NCBI GenBank assembly: GCA_964425105.1
Contig: CAYRLE010000031.1
Coordinates: forward strand, 1 to 27,929
DNA from: S012-109 sp964425105
GTDB taxonomy: Bacteria; Pseudomonadota; Gammaproteobacteria; SZUA-140
DNA: 27,929 bases
Direction: 5' to 3'
Part shown: positions 19,090 to 26,796 of the stretch, one piece after another
How the letters are laid out: each line of letters begins with the position of its first letter
Position numbering within the stretch: position 1 is the first letter of the stretch
Notes under the pieces: generated by a model
Seen by the model: the letters and a program-made list of their open reading frames with translations, nothing else
The model's database searches: none
What the model was told of the DNA's origin: nothing
Position numbers and translations under genes: made by a program

Positions 19090-20028
19090 ATGAATGATAA
19101 CAGCCTGGTGTGCGTCGAGCAGCTGTCCCGCTACTATGGCGGGCTGTGCGCCGTTGACGATGTCAGCTTCACCATCGGGCGCGGCGAGGTAGTGGGCTTT
19201 CTGGGGCCCAACGGGGCGGGCAAGTCCACGACCATGCAGATCATCAGCGGCGTCCTGGCGCCGGCTGCCGGGCGGGTGACCATCGCTGGCCACGACATGG
19301 TGTGCGCGCCGCGCGCCGCCAAGCGGGCGCTGGGTTATCTGCCGGAGCAGCCGCCCCTGTACCGCGACCTGACCGTGGACGAATACCTGGCCTTCTGCGC
19401 CCGCCTCCATGGCCTTGCGCCGCGCCGCTGCAAAGACGCGCTGGCTGCCGCCAAGGCGCGCTGCGGACTGGACGGGACGGGTGGGCGGCTCATTGCCAAT
19501 CTCTCCAAGGGTTACCAGCAGCGCGTGGGCATCGCCCAGGCCATCCTCCATGATCCGCAGGTGGTGATCCTCGATGAGCCCACGGTGGGGTTGGATCCCA
19601 TCCAGATCCGCGAGATCCGCAGCCTCATGGCCGAACTCGCCCAGCAGCACAGCGTGATCCTCTCCACCCATATCCTGCCCGAGGTACAGGCCATCTGCGA
19701 CCGGGTGCTGATCATCCATCGCGGGCGCCTGGTGCTGGATGACGACATCGCCGGGCTGCAGCGCTGCATGGAGACCTCCCGCCTGCAAGTGGTGCTGCGC
19801 CATCCTCCGCCCCGCGCGGAGCTCCTGGCCCTGCCGGGGGTGGAGGCGGTGGAGGAGTTGGGGGAAGGGCGGCTGCGCATCCAGCACCGGCCGGACCGTG
19901 ATCCGGTGGATGCCCTGCTGGCGGCGGCGCTGGCCGGGGGCTGGGAGTTGCGCGAACTGAGCCCGGAACCCCTGAGCCTGGAAGAGGTGTTCATGGACCT
20001 GACCCGCGGCGCGGAGGCAGCGGCATGA
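19090..20028 (+). CDS. ABC transporter ATP-binding protein (GldA-like)
   Basis: 312 residues: an ABC domain of about 225 residues plus a C-terminal extension of about 85. Walker A GPNGAGKST at 39-47, Q-loop YLPEQPPLY near 87, signature LSKGYQQR near 139, Walker B VVILDEPTVGLD near 157-168 and switch histidine in STHILPEV are intact. The variant signature (LSKGY) is typical of GldA/CcmA-type ABC-2 ATPases. It overlaps the permease gene by ATGA and so forms an operon with the next two genes. Related trios are found in many non-gliding proteobacteria; the cargo is unknown. Confidence 0.92.
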   Translation: MNDNSLVCVEQLSRYYGGLCAVDDVSFTIGRGEVVGFLGPNGAGKSTTMQIISGVLAPAAGRVTIAGHDMVCAPRAAKRALGYLPEQPPLYRDLTVDEYLAFCARLHGLAPRRCKDALAAAKARCGLDGTGGRLIANLSKGYQQRVGIAQAILHDPQVVILDEPTVGLDPIQIREIRSLMAELAQQHSVILSTHILPEVQAICDRVLIIHRGRLVLDDDIAGLQRCMETSRLQVVLRHPPPRAELLALPGVEAVEELGEGRLRIQHRPDRDPVDALLAAALAGGWELRELSPEPLSLEEVFMDLTRGAEAAA

Positions 20029-20768
20029 GGGTGCGGGTGATCGCCGGCCGCGAGCTGCGCAGCCTGTTTCTCTCGCCCCTGGCCTGGACCATTCTCGGGG
20101 TGGTGCAGTTCGTGCTCGCCTGGCTCTATCTCTCCCAGGTGGATTTCTTTCTCCAGTTCCAGCCGCGCCTGGCGGCCCTGGCGCAGGCGCCGGGGGTGAC
20201 CCAGCTGGTGGTGGCGCCCCTCTATGGCAATGTGGCCCTGGTGCTGCTGCTGGTGGTGCCGTTGCTCACCATGCGCCTGATCAGCGATGAGCGCCGCAAC
20301 GGCACCTTGAGCCTGCTGCTCTCTGCGCCCCTGTCCATGACCGAAATCGTGCTCGGCAAGTACCTGGGGCTGATGGCCTTCCTGCTGCTCATGGCGTCCC
20401 TCATCGCCCTCATGCCCCTGGCCCTGCTGGCTGGCACCCCCCTGGACTGGGGGCTGCTGGCCGCCATCCAGCTGGGGGTGGTGCTGCTGTTGGGCAGCTT
20501 TGCCGCCCTGGGGCTGTTCATGTCCACCCTCACTGCCTATCCCGCCGTCGCCGCCGTGGCCAGTTTTGGCGCCCTGTTGTTCCTGTGGCTGCTGGACTGG
20601 GCCGGTGAACAAGGCAGTCTGCTGGGCCAGTTGTCCTTGATGCGCCATTATCAGGCTTTGCTGCAGGGCGTCTTCGACAGTGCCGATGTGATCTATTACC
20701 TGTTGTTCATTGTGACCTTCCTGGTGCTGAGCATCCAGGTGCTGGATGCTCAGCGTCGCCAGTCATGA
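20025..20768 (+). CDS. ABC-2 type transporter permease (GldF-like)
   Basis: 247 residues with about six transmembrane segments (roughly 15-38, 60-82, 108-132, 140-165, 170-195, 220-240). The ISDERRNGTLSLLLSAPLS stretch near 87-105 is the cytosolic helix characteristic of ABC-2 permeases, which contacts the ATPase. It overlaps the ATPase gene by four bases and is followed by the GldG-like gene 7 bases later. It would form the membrane channel of the exporter. Confidence 0.9.
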   Translation: MRVRVIAGRELRSLFLSPLAWTILGVVQFVLAWLYLSQVDFFLQFQPRLAALAQAPGVTQLVVAPLYGNVALVLLLVVPLLTMRLISDERRNGTLSLLLSAPLSMTEIVLGKYLGLMAFLLLMASLIALMPLALLAGTPLDWGLLAAIQLGVVLLLGSFAALGLFMSTLTAYPAVAAVASFGALLFLWLLDWAGEQGSLLGQLSLMRHYQALLQGVFDSADVIYYLLFIVTFLVLSIQVLDAQRRQS

Positions 20769-20775
20769 GGGGGCC

Positions 20776-22146
20776 ATGGTAAGCCGGAGGCGTCACAGTA
20801 GTTGGCCGCGGCGCTTTCGGGCGTTGTCGTCCGCGCTGCTGTTCCTCGCCCTGATGATTGCCTTGGGTTGGCTCGGCAACCGTTACCACTGGCAGTGGGA
20901 CTGGACGGCCAACGGCCGCAACACGCTTTCCCCCGCCAGCCGGGCCCTGCTGGCGGAACTGGACGGGCCGCTGCGCATCACCGCATTCGCCCGCGACAAT
21001 CCCGTGCTGCGCCGCCATATCCGGGGCCTGGTGGGACGTTACCAGCGCGTCGCCGGCGATCTGGAACTGGTGTTCGTGGATCTGGCGCGCGAGCCCCAGC
21101 GGGTGCGGGAGGCGGGCGTCACCCGCGAGGGTGAGCTGCGGGTGGAATACGCCGGGCGCACGGAACGGGTGCTGCGCCTGAGCGAGCAGGCCCTGAGCAA
21201 TGCCCTGCAGCGCCTGCTGCGGGGCGGCAATCGCCGCCTGCTGTTTGTCAGCGGTCATGGCGAGCGCCGCCCGCGCGGCACGGCCGTCTACGATCTGGGG
21301 CGCTGGACTGCCCAGCTGGAGAGCAAGGGCTTCCGTGTCGAGACCATCAATCCGGCCGTGAGCCCCCTGCCGGCAGCGGATGAGGGTGTGCTGGTGCTGG
21401 CCAGTCCGCGCACGGCGCTGCTGCCGGGGGAGCTGCAGGCCCTGCAGCAGTTCCTGGCGGCCGGTGGGCGTTTGTTGTGGTTGCAGGACCCCGGCGCTGC
21501 GCAGGGGCTGGCGCCCCTGGCGGAGGCCCTGGGCTTGCGCTTTCAGCCGGGGGTGATCATCGATCCCACCGTCTCCCGGGTGGGGGCGCGCCTGTTCGGC
21601 ACCGACGACCCGCGGGTGGCCCTGGTGGCCGCCTATGGCGATCATCCCGCGACCCGGGGTTTCGATCTCAACACGCTGTTCCCACTGGCCGGCAGCCTGG
21701 CCATTGTCGGCGACAGCGGCTGGCAGGCCACGGCCTTGCTGCAGACCCTGTCCAGCGCTTGGGCGGAGAGCGGCGCCACCCTGGGGCAGGTGGACTTCGA
21801 CCCCCTCAGCGATATTTCCGGTCCCCTTACCCTGGGGGTGGCGCTGAGCCGGACAGCGGCCGGGGCTGCAGCGCAAGAGCAGCGGGTGATGGTGGTGGCC
21901 GACGGCGACTTCCTGTCCAACGGCTTTCTGGGGGCGGCCGGCAATCTGCAGCTGGCCATGAACATGATCAACTGGCTGAGTGGCGATCAGCGCCTGCTGG
22001 CTATCCCGGTGCGCACCACGCCAGATGCCACCCTGTCCCTTTCCCGGCCCGCCATCGTGATCATCAGCCTGGGCTTTCTGCTGCTGCTGCCTGTGGGGAT
22101 TCTGGGCAGCGGGCTGTTCATCTGGTGGCGCCGGCGGCGGCGTTGA
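20776..22146 (+). CDS. GldG-like ABC-type auxiliary transport protein
   Basis: 456 residues from ATG 20776, chosen because GAGGGG (20767-20772) is well placed; an in-frame ATG at 20746 overlaps the permease. A helix near 17-34 follows an arginine-rich start, a large extracytoplasmic ABC_transp_aux domain covers about 40-415 (NTLSPASRALLAEL near 46, LFVSGHGERRPRG near 157, and a VVADGDFLSN near 375), and a second helix is near 425-447 before an arginine-rich tail. This architecture (two helices flanking a periplasmic domain) matches GldG/YbbK-cluster auxiliary proteins. Unlike many such clusters, no DUF4340 protein follows. Its stop lies at the edge of a heptamer run. Confidence 0.87.
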   Translation: MVSRRRHSSWPRRFRALSSALLFLALMIALGWLGNRYHWQWDWTANGRNTLSPASRALLAELDGPLRITAFARDNPVLRRHIRGLVGRYQRVAGDLELVFVDLAREPQRVREAGVTREGELRVEYAGRTERVLRLSEQALSNALQRLLRGGNRRLLFVSGHGERRPRGTAVYDLGRWTAQLESKGFRVETINPAVSPLPAADEGVLVLASPRTALLPGELQALQQFLAAGGRLLWLQDPGAAQGLAPLAEALGLRFQPGVIIDPTVSRVGARLFGTDDPRVALVAAYGDHPATRGFDLNTLFPLAGSLAIVGDSGWQATALLQTLSSAWAESGATLGQVDFDPLSDISGPLTLGVALSRTAAGAAAQEQRVMVVADGDFLSNGFLGAAGNLQLAMNMINWLSGDQRLLAIPVRTTPDATLSLSRPAIVIISLGFLLLLPVGILGSGLFIWWRRRRR

Positions 22147-22147
22147 G

Positions 22148-22176
22148 GGGGGAGGTGAGGCGTGAGGCGTAGGAGG
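22148..22176 (+). repeat. Short heptamer run with mutM ribosome site (element 6)
   Basis: Two GTGAGGC units (22155-22161 and 22162-22168) flanked by degenerate units (GGGGGAG before, GTAGGAG after). No C-rich partner arm follows. The last degenerate unit contains AGGAGG (22171-22176), the Shine-Dalgarno of mutM four bases before its ATG. Confidence 0.8.
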
Positions 22177-22180
22177 CAGG

Positions 22181-22996
22181 ATGCCTGAACTGCCGGAAGT
22201 GGAGACCACCTGCCGCGGGATTGCGCCCCACGTACAGGGGCGGCGCGTGGTCGCCGTTGTCGTGTACAACGGCCGCCTGCGGCGGCCGGTGCCGCCGCGC
22301 CTGCAGCGGGAGTTGCCGGGCCAGGTCATCGAATCGCTACGGCGCCGTGGCAAGTACCTGCTGCTGGTGACTCGCGATGGTACCGTAATCATCCATCTCG
22401 GCATGTCTGGCAGTCTGCGCCTGGTGCCCTGCAGTCAGCCTCCGGAAAAGCACGACCACGTGGAATTCCGTTTCGCGCAGGGGCGCTGCCTGCGCCTGCG
22501 TGACCCGCGCCGTTTCGGTCTGGTGTTGTGGACCCGCCGCGATCCTCTGCAGCACCCCCTGTTGCGCCACCTCGGCCCCGAGCCCCTGGGCAGCGACTTC
22601 AACGGCGATTACCTCTATGCCCGTTCCCGCGGGCGGCGGGTGGCGGTCAAGCCGTTCATCATGGATGGCCGGGTGGTGGTGGGGGTGGGCAACATCTACG
22701 CCAGCGAAGCCCTGTTCCGCGCCGGCATCCATCCCCTGCGCCCGGCGGGCCACATCTCCCGAGAACGTTACCGGCGCCTGGCCCACGAGATCCGCGCTGT
22801 TCTCAGGGAGGCCATCGGCGCCGGCGGCAGCACACTGCGGGACTTCACCGACGGCGAGGGACGTCCCGGTTACTTCAGCCGCCGCCTGCGGGTCTACGGC
22901 CGCGCAGGCCAGCCCTGCCCGCGTTGTGGCACGGCCTTGCGGCAGATCCGCCAGGGGCAACGCGCCACCTATTACTGCGGCCGCTGTCAGCATTGA
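22181..22996 (+). CDS. mutM: Formamidopyrimidine-DNA glycosylase MutM (Fpg)
   Basis: 271 residues (269 in E. coli). It excises 8-oxoguanine and formamidopyrimidines and cuts the abasic site by beta,delta-elimination. P2 is the catalytic nucleophile and E3 the general acid in MPELPEVET; K58 in RRGKYL is the conserved lysine. The H2TH region contains VGVGNIYASEALF near 167-179. A C-terminal zinc finger is formed by CPRC and CGRC (near 246 and 266). AGGAGG supports the start. It probably reads through from the upstream ABC operon or has its own promoter. Confidence 0.97.
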   Translation: MPELPEVETTCRGIAPHVQGRRVVAVVVYNGRLRRPVPPRLQRELPGQVIESLRRRGKYLLLVTRDGTVIIHLGMSGSLRLVPCSQPPEKHDHVEFRFAQGRCLRLRDPRRFGLVLWTRRDPLQHPLLRHLGPEPLGSDFNGDYLYARSRGRRVAVKPFIMDGRVVVGVGNIYASEALFRAGIHPLRPAGHISRERYRRLAHEIRAVLREAIGAGGSTLRDFTDGEGRPGYFSRRLRVYGRAGQPCPRCGTALRQIRQGQRATYYCGRCQH

Positions 22997-23050
22997 CATG
23001 CAAGGTGGACATGGAGGGTGGACAAGGGGTAGCGTAAGCCGACATCATCA

Positions 23051-23247
23051 GTGATGAGTGATCAGTGATGAGTGATGAGTGATGAGTGATTCGAGAAAAA
23101 TCGCCAGGTATTGTGTTGNNNNNNNNNNNNNNNNNNNNNNNNNNNNNNNNNNNNNNNNNNNNNNNNNNNNNNNNNNNNNNNNNNNNNNNNNNNNNNNNNN
23201 NNNNNNNNNNNNNNNNNNAGTGATGAGTGATGAGTGATGAGTGATTC
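23051..23247. repeat. Heptamer run interrupted by an assembly gap (element 7)
   Basis: Left of the gap: GTGATGA, GTGATCA, three GTGATGA and GTGATTC (23051-23092). Right of the gap: three GTGATGA and GTGATTC (23220-23247). The 55 bases 23064-23118 and 23219-23273 are identical. The C-rich partner arm is not visible on either side; only the G-rich arm is present. The true number of units is unknown. Confidence 0.85.
23119..23218. other. Assembly gap, 100 N
   Basis: Exactly 100 undetermined bases, which is a usual placeholder length. It is flanked by identical 55-base ends. The rest of the mutM-psiE interval (22997-23292, 296 bases) holds the heptamer run and a short leader; I see no gene in it. 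Confidence 0.97.
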
Positions 23248-23292
23248 GAGAAAAATCGCCAGGTATTGTGTTGCTTTCAAGGAGGGAGATGT

Positions 23293-23748
23293 GTGAAGAC
23301 GATCGATTTTCGCAGGCTTTTCGACCGGGTAATCGGCGCGGTGTTCGCTGTGATCCTGGTGATCATCACCCTGGGGATCGTTATCGGCGTGCTCCAGCTG
23401 CTGTATACCGTCGGCAGCATGGTGATGCACAAGGAGTTGGGGCGCGACTATCTCCTCCTCATCTCGGAGGTGTTGACCCTGTTCATCCTCATCGAACTGT
23501 CCCGTTCCCTGGTGGAGTATTTCGACACGCGCAAATTGCGCATGACATTCATCGTCGATGCCGCCATCGTTTTCGTATTACGGGAGATCATGATCAAGCT
23601 TTTCGAACACAAGATCGGCATCGATGAGATCTATGCCCTCAGCGCCCTGCTGTTGGTGATGTCGCTGCTCAGGATCGGTTCCTACTGGGTGTACCAGCAG
23701 GACTGCCGCTTGCAGCAGAATAAAGAGGCGCAGGGGGGCTCAGGGTGA
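23293..23748 (+). CDS. PsiE-family (phosphate-starvation-inducible E) membrane protein
   Basis: 151 residues from GTG 23293, chosen for the ribosome site GGAGGGAG at 23281-23288. Four transmembrane helices are visible (about 14-38, 52-76, 85-103, 112-132 by hydrophobicity). The segment LGRDYLLLISEVLTLFILIELSRSLVEYF and the conserved RLRMTF-like stretch (here KLRMTFIVDAAIVFVLREIMIKLFE) match the PsiE pattern (E. coli PsiE is 136 residues). Its molecular role is unknown in the family. It ends 9 bases inside the end of the opposite gene, tail to tail. Confidence 0.8.
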   Translation: MKTIDFRRLFDRVIGAVFAVILVIITLGIVIGVLQLLYTVGSMVMHKELGRDYLLLISEVLTLFILIELSRSLVEYFDTRKLRMTFIVDAAIVFVLREIMIKLFEHKIGIDEIYALSALLLVMSLLRIGSYWVYQQDCRLQQNKEAQGGSG

Positions 23749-25176
23749 GCTCCTCTGCGCCTGCAGCTGCCCCGTTTCGATTTCGATCACCGCCCCGCCC
23801 TTTTCCAGAAACAGGGTCTTGGTGACGCCGCCCAGCTTGGCGAGTTGGCTGCTGAGTTGCTTGTTGGCGGGGGCGAAGGGGTCGAAGAGCAGGTGGGTGG
23901 TGCCCGCGATCTTTTTCAGCAGGGTTTGCTCATCGGGATAGGCGGGCGGCAGGGGCAGCACAGGACGGCGCAGGGCCAGCATGGTGCGTCCCGGCCACTG
24001 ACTCATGGCGAGAAAATGTTCGTCCTTGTGGTCTTCCAGTTCCAGGGAAAAGGACAGAATCAGCTGGTCCTGAGGGCTCAGCAGGTTGGCCACCAGTCTC
24101 TGATAATGGGCCTTGTCGCCCTGCATGAACAGGGTGGCGGTGATGAACAGGGCGAACAGCACCAGGCCCCGCTGCCCCATCAGTCCCTGTTTGCCCAGCG
24201 TCTGGTTGAAAGCGATCAGGGCGGGGATGCCGAGATAGAGCAGGGTGGCCAAGGCCAGCAAGCCCCAGGCGGGGTCGGCATTGAGCAGGCCGATGATCAG
24301 CGCCAGCACCAGGATGCGTGCCGGCAGTTCCTGCAGCCACTGGCGCCGCTGCAGGAGCAGGAGGATGCCCAGCAGGGCCGCGAGGATGATGCCGCTGATC
24401 CACTGGGCGGCCTCGCCGATATCCCCGTCGAGGCCCAGCAGGGCGCCGGACAGCGTGGTAATGGGGTTGTTGAACCAGGACTGGGGCCCCCAGCCGCCGC
24501 GCAGCAACAGCGCCAGGGTCAGGGCAATACCGGTGCCTATATAGATATGGCGCTGCTGGCGTTGATCCACGGGGCTTTTGTGCCATTCCCAGATCAGGGC
24601 CAGGGGGTAGGCCAGGCCCGCGGGGTGGAGGCTGACGGTGAAGCAGATCAGCAGCAGCTGCAGGAAATACCAGCCGCTCAGCGGCCGTTGTGCCTTGCGG
24701 TAGGTCTGGTCCAGCCACATGCCCAGGGCGAAGGCCAGCAACAGATAGGGGCCGCTGCCCACGGCATCGATCTGACTGATGGTCAGGGGCGCGATCAGCA
24801 GCAGGCCGCTGCCCAGCAGCGCGCTTTCGCTGCCATAGCGGCGCTGGCTCCAGTTGTGAAACAGCATGACGGCAGCAAAGGTGATCAACATGGTGAAGAT
24901 CTTGATGGCCAGCATGCTGCCGGGCCAGTAGAGGCCCAGGGGGATGAACAGCAGGACCCGCAGGTCGGGAAAGCCCAGTACGAAGGCTGTACTGATGATC
25001 TTGTCGGCCACCGACCAGCCCAGCAATATGGCGCGCGCTGCGCCTTCATCCAGGCCATAGGCATCGAAACGCAGCAGGCCGGCAGCGAGAATGATCCCGC
25101 CCCATAACAGCAGGGTGATCAGGGCCCAATAGCGGGGTTTCATCTGTATTTTCATCATGGTGCTCTTGTCTTTCAT
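23740..25176 (-). CDS. Polytopic membrane protein, GT-C glycosyltransferase-like, function unknown
   Basis: 478 residues with about ten to eleven hydrophobic helices and a C-terminal soluble part of about 120 residues (from about 355). An acidic pair, D43-E44 in AYGLDEGAARA, follows the first helix; GT-C enzymes such as ArnT and the PMT/GT83 families carry a similar Asp-Glu/Asp in the first external loop. A conserved-looking SLHPAGLAYPLALIWEWH lies near 182-199. No family can be named safely; a protein mannosyltransferase or an O-antigen-type enzyme are alternatives. ATG 25176 has GAGGA (in GAGGAACT) upstream. It is convergent with the PsiE-like gene. Confidence 0.65.
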   Translation of the reverse strand: MKDKSTMMKIQMKPRYWALITLLLWGGIILAAGLLRFDAYGLDEGAARAILLGWSVADKIISTAFVLGFPDLRVLLFIPLGLYWPGSMLAIKIFTMLITFAAVMLFHNWSQRRYGSESALLGSGLLLIAPLTISQIDAVGSGPYLLLAFALGMWLDQTYRKAQRPLSGWYFLQLLLICFTVSLHPAGLAYPLALIWEWHKSPVDQRQQRHIYIGTGIALTLALLLRGGWGPQSWFNNPITTLSGALLGLDGDIGEAAQWISGIILAALLGILLLLQRRQWLQELPARILVLALIIGLLNADPAWGLLALATLLYLGIPALIAFNQTLGKQGLMGQRGLVLFALFITATLFMQGDKAHYQRLVANLLSPQDQLILSFSLELEDHKDEHFLAMSQWPGRTMLALRRPVLPLPPAYPDEQTLLKKIAGTTHLLFDPFAPANKQLSSQLAKLGGVTKTLFLEKGGAVIEIETGQLQAQRSSP

Positions 25177-25342
25177 AGTTCCTCGAGGCGCTGACTATAT
25201 CATGTTGGAAAAACGCAGGCGTTTAGCGTAACATCTGTTGGCAGGTCATTGGCGTGAGGGGAATGCGGGGTTCATTTCGCACTGAAATGCTAGGGTATCC
25301 GTTCCTTGCCGTTGCTGATATTGTAGGGGCAAACATCAATGC

Positions 25343-25371
25343 TTGCATTGGTTTTCGGCACATGCTATACA
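25343..25371 (+). promoter_or_regulatory. Sigma-70-type promoter for the 30-residue peptide gene
   Basis: TTGCAT (25343-25348), 17-base spacer, TATACA (25366-25371) preceded by an extended -10 TGC. Transcription would begin near 25378, giving a leader of about 50 bases before ATG 25429. This also shows that an apparent longer frame from ATG 25339 is not the gene. Confidence 0.65.
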
Positions 25372-25428
25372 ACGTTTTCTGATTTTTCTAATATCAATAA
25401 CAGGGAAAATAGTGCGAGGGGTATTACA

Positions 25429-25521
25429 ATGATTGAAACAAGTCAGGTCTTAATTCTCTATGTGCTTTGGTTTATCCTGGCCTTTGCTTTGGCAGGCTTT
25501 CTGCTTAAGAAAAACTCTTAA
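25429..25521 (+). CDS. Small single-span membrane protein (30 residues)
   Basis: MIETSQVLILYVLWFILAFA is followed by LAGFLLKKNS: one hydrophobic helix (about 8-25) and a short basic tail, a positive-inside arrangement. GAGGGG (25416-25421) is 7 bases before ATG 25429, and a good promoter lies upstream. The local base composition is AT-rich compared with neighbours. Its place just before cytochrome c4 and a heme-copper-oxidase-like protein suggests a small respiratory-complex subunit (similar in size to CydX or small oxidase subunits), but I recognise no homologue. Function unknown. Confidence 0.7.
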   Translation: MIETSQVLILYVLWFILAFALAGFLLKKNS

Positions 25522-25555
25522 ATATAAAGTGTAACGTGTTGGTGTAAGGGTGAGG

Positions 25556-25569
25556 GTCAATTAATTGAC
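25556..25569. promoter_or_regulatory. Perfect 14-base palindrome upstream of cytochrome c4 gene
   Basis: GTCAATTAATTGAC reads the same on both strands. It lies 28 bases before the -35 box TTGACA of the cytochrome c4 promoter and 35 bases after the small peptide gene. It could be an activator or repressor site; it does not have the FNR spacing. Confidence 0.45.
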
Positions 25570-25596
25570 TGGCTGCCCAAAAAGGCGGCTGGCGTG

Positions 25597-25624
25597 TTGA
25601 CAATAAATATCACCCACGTAAGAT
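25597..25624 (+). promoter_or_regulatory. Promoter for cytochrome c4 gene
   Basis: Perfect TTGACA (25597-25602), 16-base spacer, TAAGAT (25619-25624). Expected start near 25631, about 50 bases before ATG 25680. GAGGGGGA near 25668-25675 is the ribosome site. Confidence 0.6.
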
Positions 25625-25679
25625 GTGCCTTCTACACTGACCATAATAAAAACTTAAGGATTTCGAAGAGGGGGATCAA

Positions 25680-26483
25680 ATGCGACGTTTAACCACACTG
25701 GCTTCTATCCTCGTGGGGGCGGCTGCGCTCGTACTGGCACCCATGACCTTTGCCGGCAAGCCCGAGGTCAAGGGAAGTCCTGCCAATGGCAAGAAGATCT
25801 TTACCGAAGGCAAGGGCAGCGTACCCGCCTGTAATTCCTGTCATGGCCCGGGCGGCATGGGAGACGACAATCTGGGTACGCCCCGTCTCGCCGGGCAGAT
25901 GTCCCAGTTCCTGGTCAAGCAGTTGGAGGACTTTGCCAACGACAAGCGCCAGGACACCACCATGTTCGTCATGAACGCCAATGCCAAGGGCCTGAGCGCG
26001 CAGGACCGTCGCGACGTGGCCGCCTATCTCTACACCCTGGGTGAAGAACTGCACACAGTGCGCACCATCATGGGTAGCAAGCAATTGGTGGACAAGGGCG
26101 CGGGTTCCAACCTCAAGGAACTGGCGGCCAATGGCGTCGCGATCGGCAAGCGCTATCTGGGCAAGGCAGTGGTCAACTATGGTGCGCCGGAGCGTGGCAT
26201 TCCCGCCTGCAAGTCCTGCCATGGCTACAACGGCCGCGGCGTGGATCCCATATATCCCAAGATCGGCGGCCAGCGTTTCACCTACATCGTCAACCAACTC
26301 AAGAAGTTCCGTGACGGCAGCCGCGCCAATGATCCCATGTCCCAGATGCAGGTGGTTGCCCGCAAGCTGAGCGATGAGGATATCGCCAATCTTGCCACCT
26401 TCCTGACCAGTGCGCCCCCGACCAACATGGGCAACACCCGGATTCCGGAGCAGCATCCCTACATGGCATTTGATGTCAAATAA
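25680..26483 (+). CDS. Dihaem cytochrome c4
   Basis: 267 residues with a signal peptide (MRRLTT then a hydrophobic stretch, likely cleavage after FA near residue 25). Two class I haem domains follow: CNSCH at 51-55 and CKSCH at 177-181. The expected distal methionines are in the TTMFVMNANAKGLS segment (M95 or M98) and in NDPMSQMQVVARKLSDEDI (M220 or M223). This two-domain form is cytochrome c4, a periplasmic electron carrier that feeds terminal oxidases such as cbb3. The second domain carries an insertion before the haem (GSKQLVDKG...GKAVVNYG), giving a protein longer than the roughly 200 residues of classical c4. It has its own promoter and a terminator. Confidence 0.92.
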   Translation: MRRLTTLASILVGAAALVLAPMTFAGKPEVKGSPANGKKIFTEGKGSVPACNSCHGPGGMGDDNLGTPRLAGQMSQFLVKQLEDFANDKRQDTTMFVMNANAKGLSAQDRRDVAAYLYTLGEELHTVRTIMGSKQLVDKGAGSNLKELAANGVAIGKRYLGKAVVNYGAPERGIPACKSCHGYNGRGVDPIYPKIGGQRFTYIVNQLKKFRDGSRANDPMSQMQVVARKLSDEDIANLATFLTSAPPTNMGNTRIPEQHPYMAFDVK

Positions 26484-26512
26484 AACAACAACAGAGTAGT
26501 TGGTGTTCTTGA

Positions 26513-26535
26513 GGGCGGGGTTACCCGCCCTTTTT
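26513..26535 (+). terminator. Intrinsic terminator after cytochrome c4 gene
   Basis: GGGCGGG-GTTA-CCCGCCC followed by TTTTTCTTT. A 7-base GC stem with a T run starting immediately after it, 30 bases beyond the stop. This is the clearest intrinsic terminator in the window. Confidence 0.92.
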
Positions 26536-26793
26536 CTTTGCCAGGGAAGTGATGGGGGCGCCTGGTGTTGGGGTGCCTGCAGATAAGATTGAATTTTGAC
26601 GGCCAACGATCAATAATGGCGTGAATCCGTGAGGTATGCGGAGTAAGATGTAACACGGTACAGAATGTGCGCTTGTGGTATCTGGCAGAAATCTTTCCTC
26701 ACGCCTCTCCACTGAGGCCCATCCCAGGTTGCATGTAACGCATTACATTAGTCTTGAAGCAATACCTGTTAAGTCAGGGCGTCCAGGAATCGA
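26536..26793. other. Non-coding stretch with decayed repeat and a dyad
   Basis: The 313 bases between the cytochrome genes hold the terminator, then a degenerate repeat-like tract (about 26611-26655, GTGAATCCGTGAGG and GGAGTAAGATGTAACAC, with a CCTCACGCCTC counterpart at 26697-26708), and the dyad ATGTAA-CGCA-TTACAT at 26733-26748. I see no gene and no strong promoter in it; the cytochrome c gene downstream must start transcription somewhere here. Confidence 0.6.
26733..26748. promoter_or_regulatory. Dyad ATGTAA-N4-TTACAT upstream of cytochrome c operon
   Basis: Perfect 6-base half sites separated by CGCA, about 49 bases before the start of the membrane cytochrome c gene. Position and symmetry suit a dimeric regulator. 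No factor is assigned. Confidence 0.4.
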
Positions 26794-26796
26794 GTG

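Noticed and set aside
23062..23430. Minus-strand open frame running through the N gap
   Set aside because: It exists only because undetermined bases do not create stops; the rest is repeat sequence and psiE antisense.
25339..25428. N-terminal extension of the small membrane protein to 60 residues
   Set aside because: A good promoter (25343-25371) lies within the extension, which has no conserved character, while ATG 25429 has a better-placed ribosome site.
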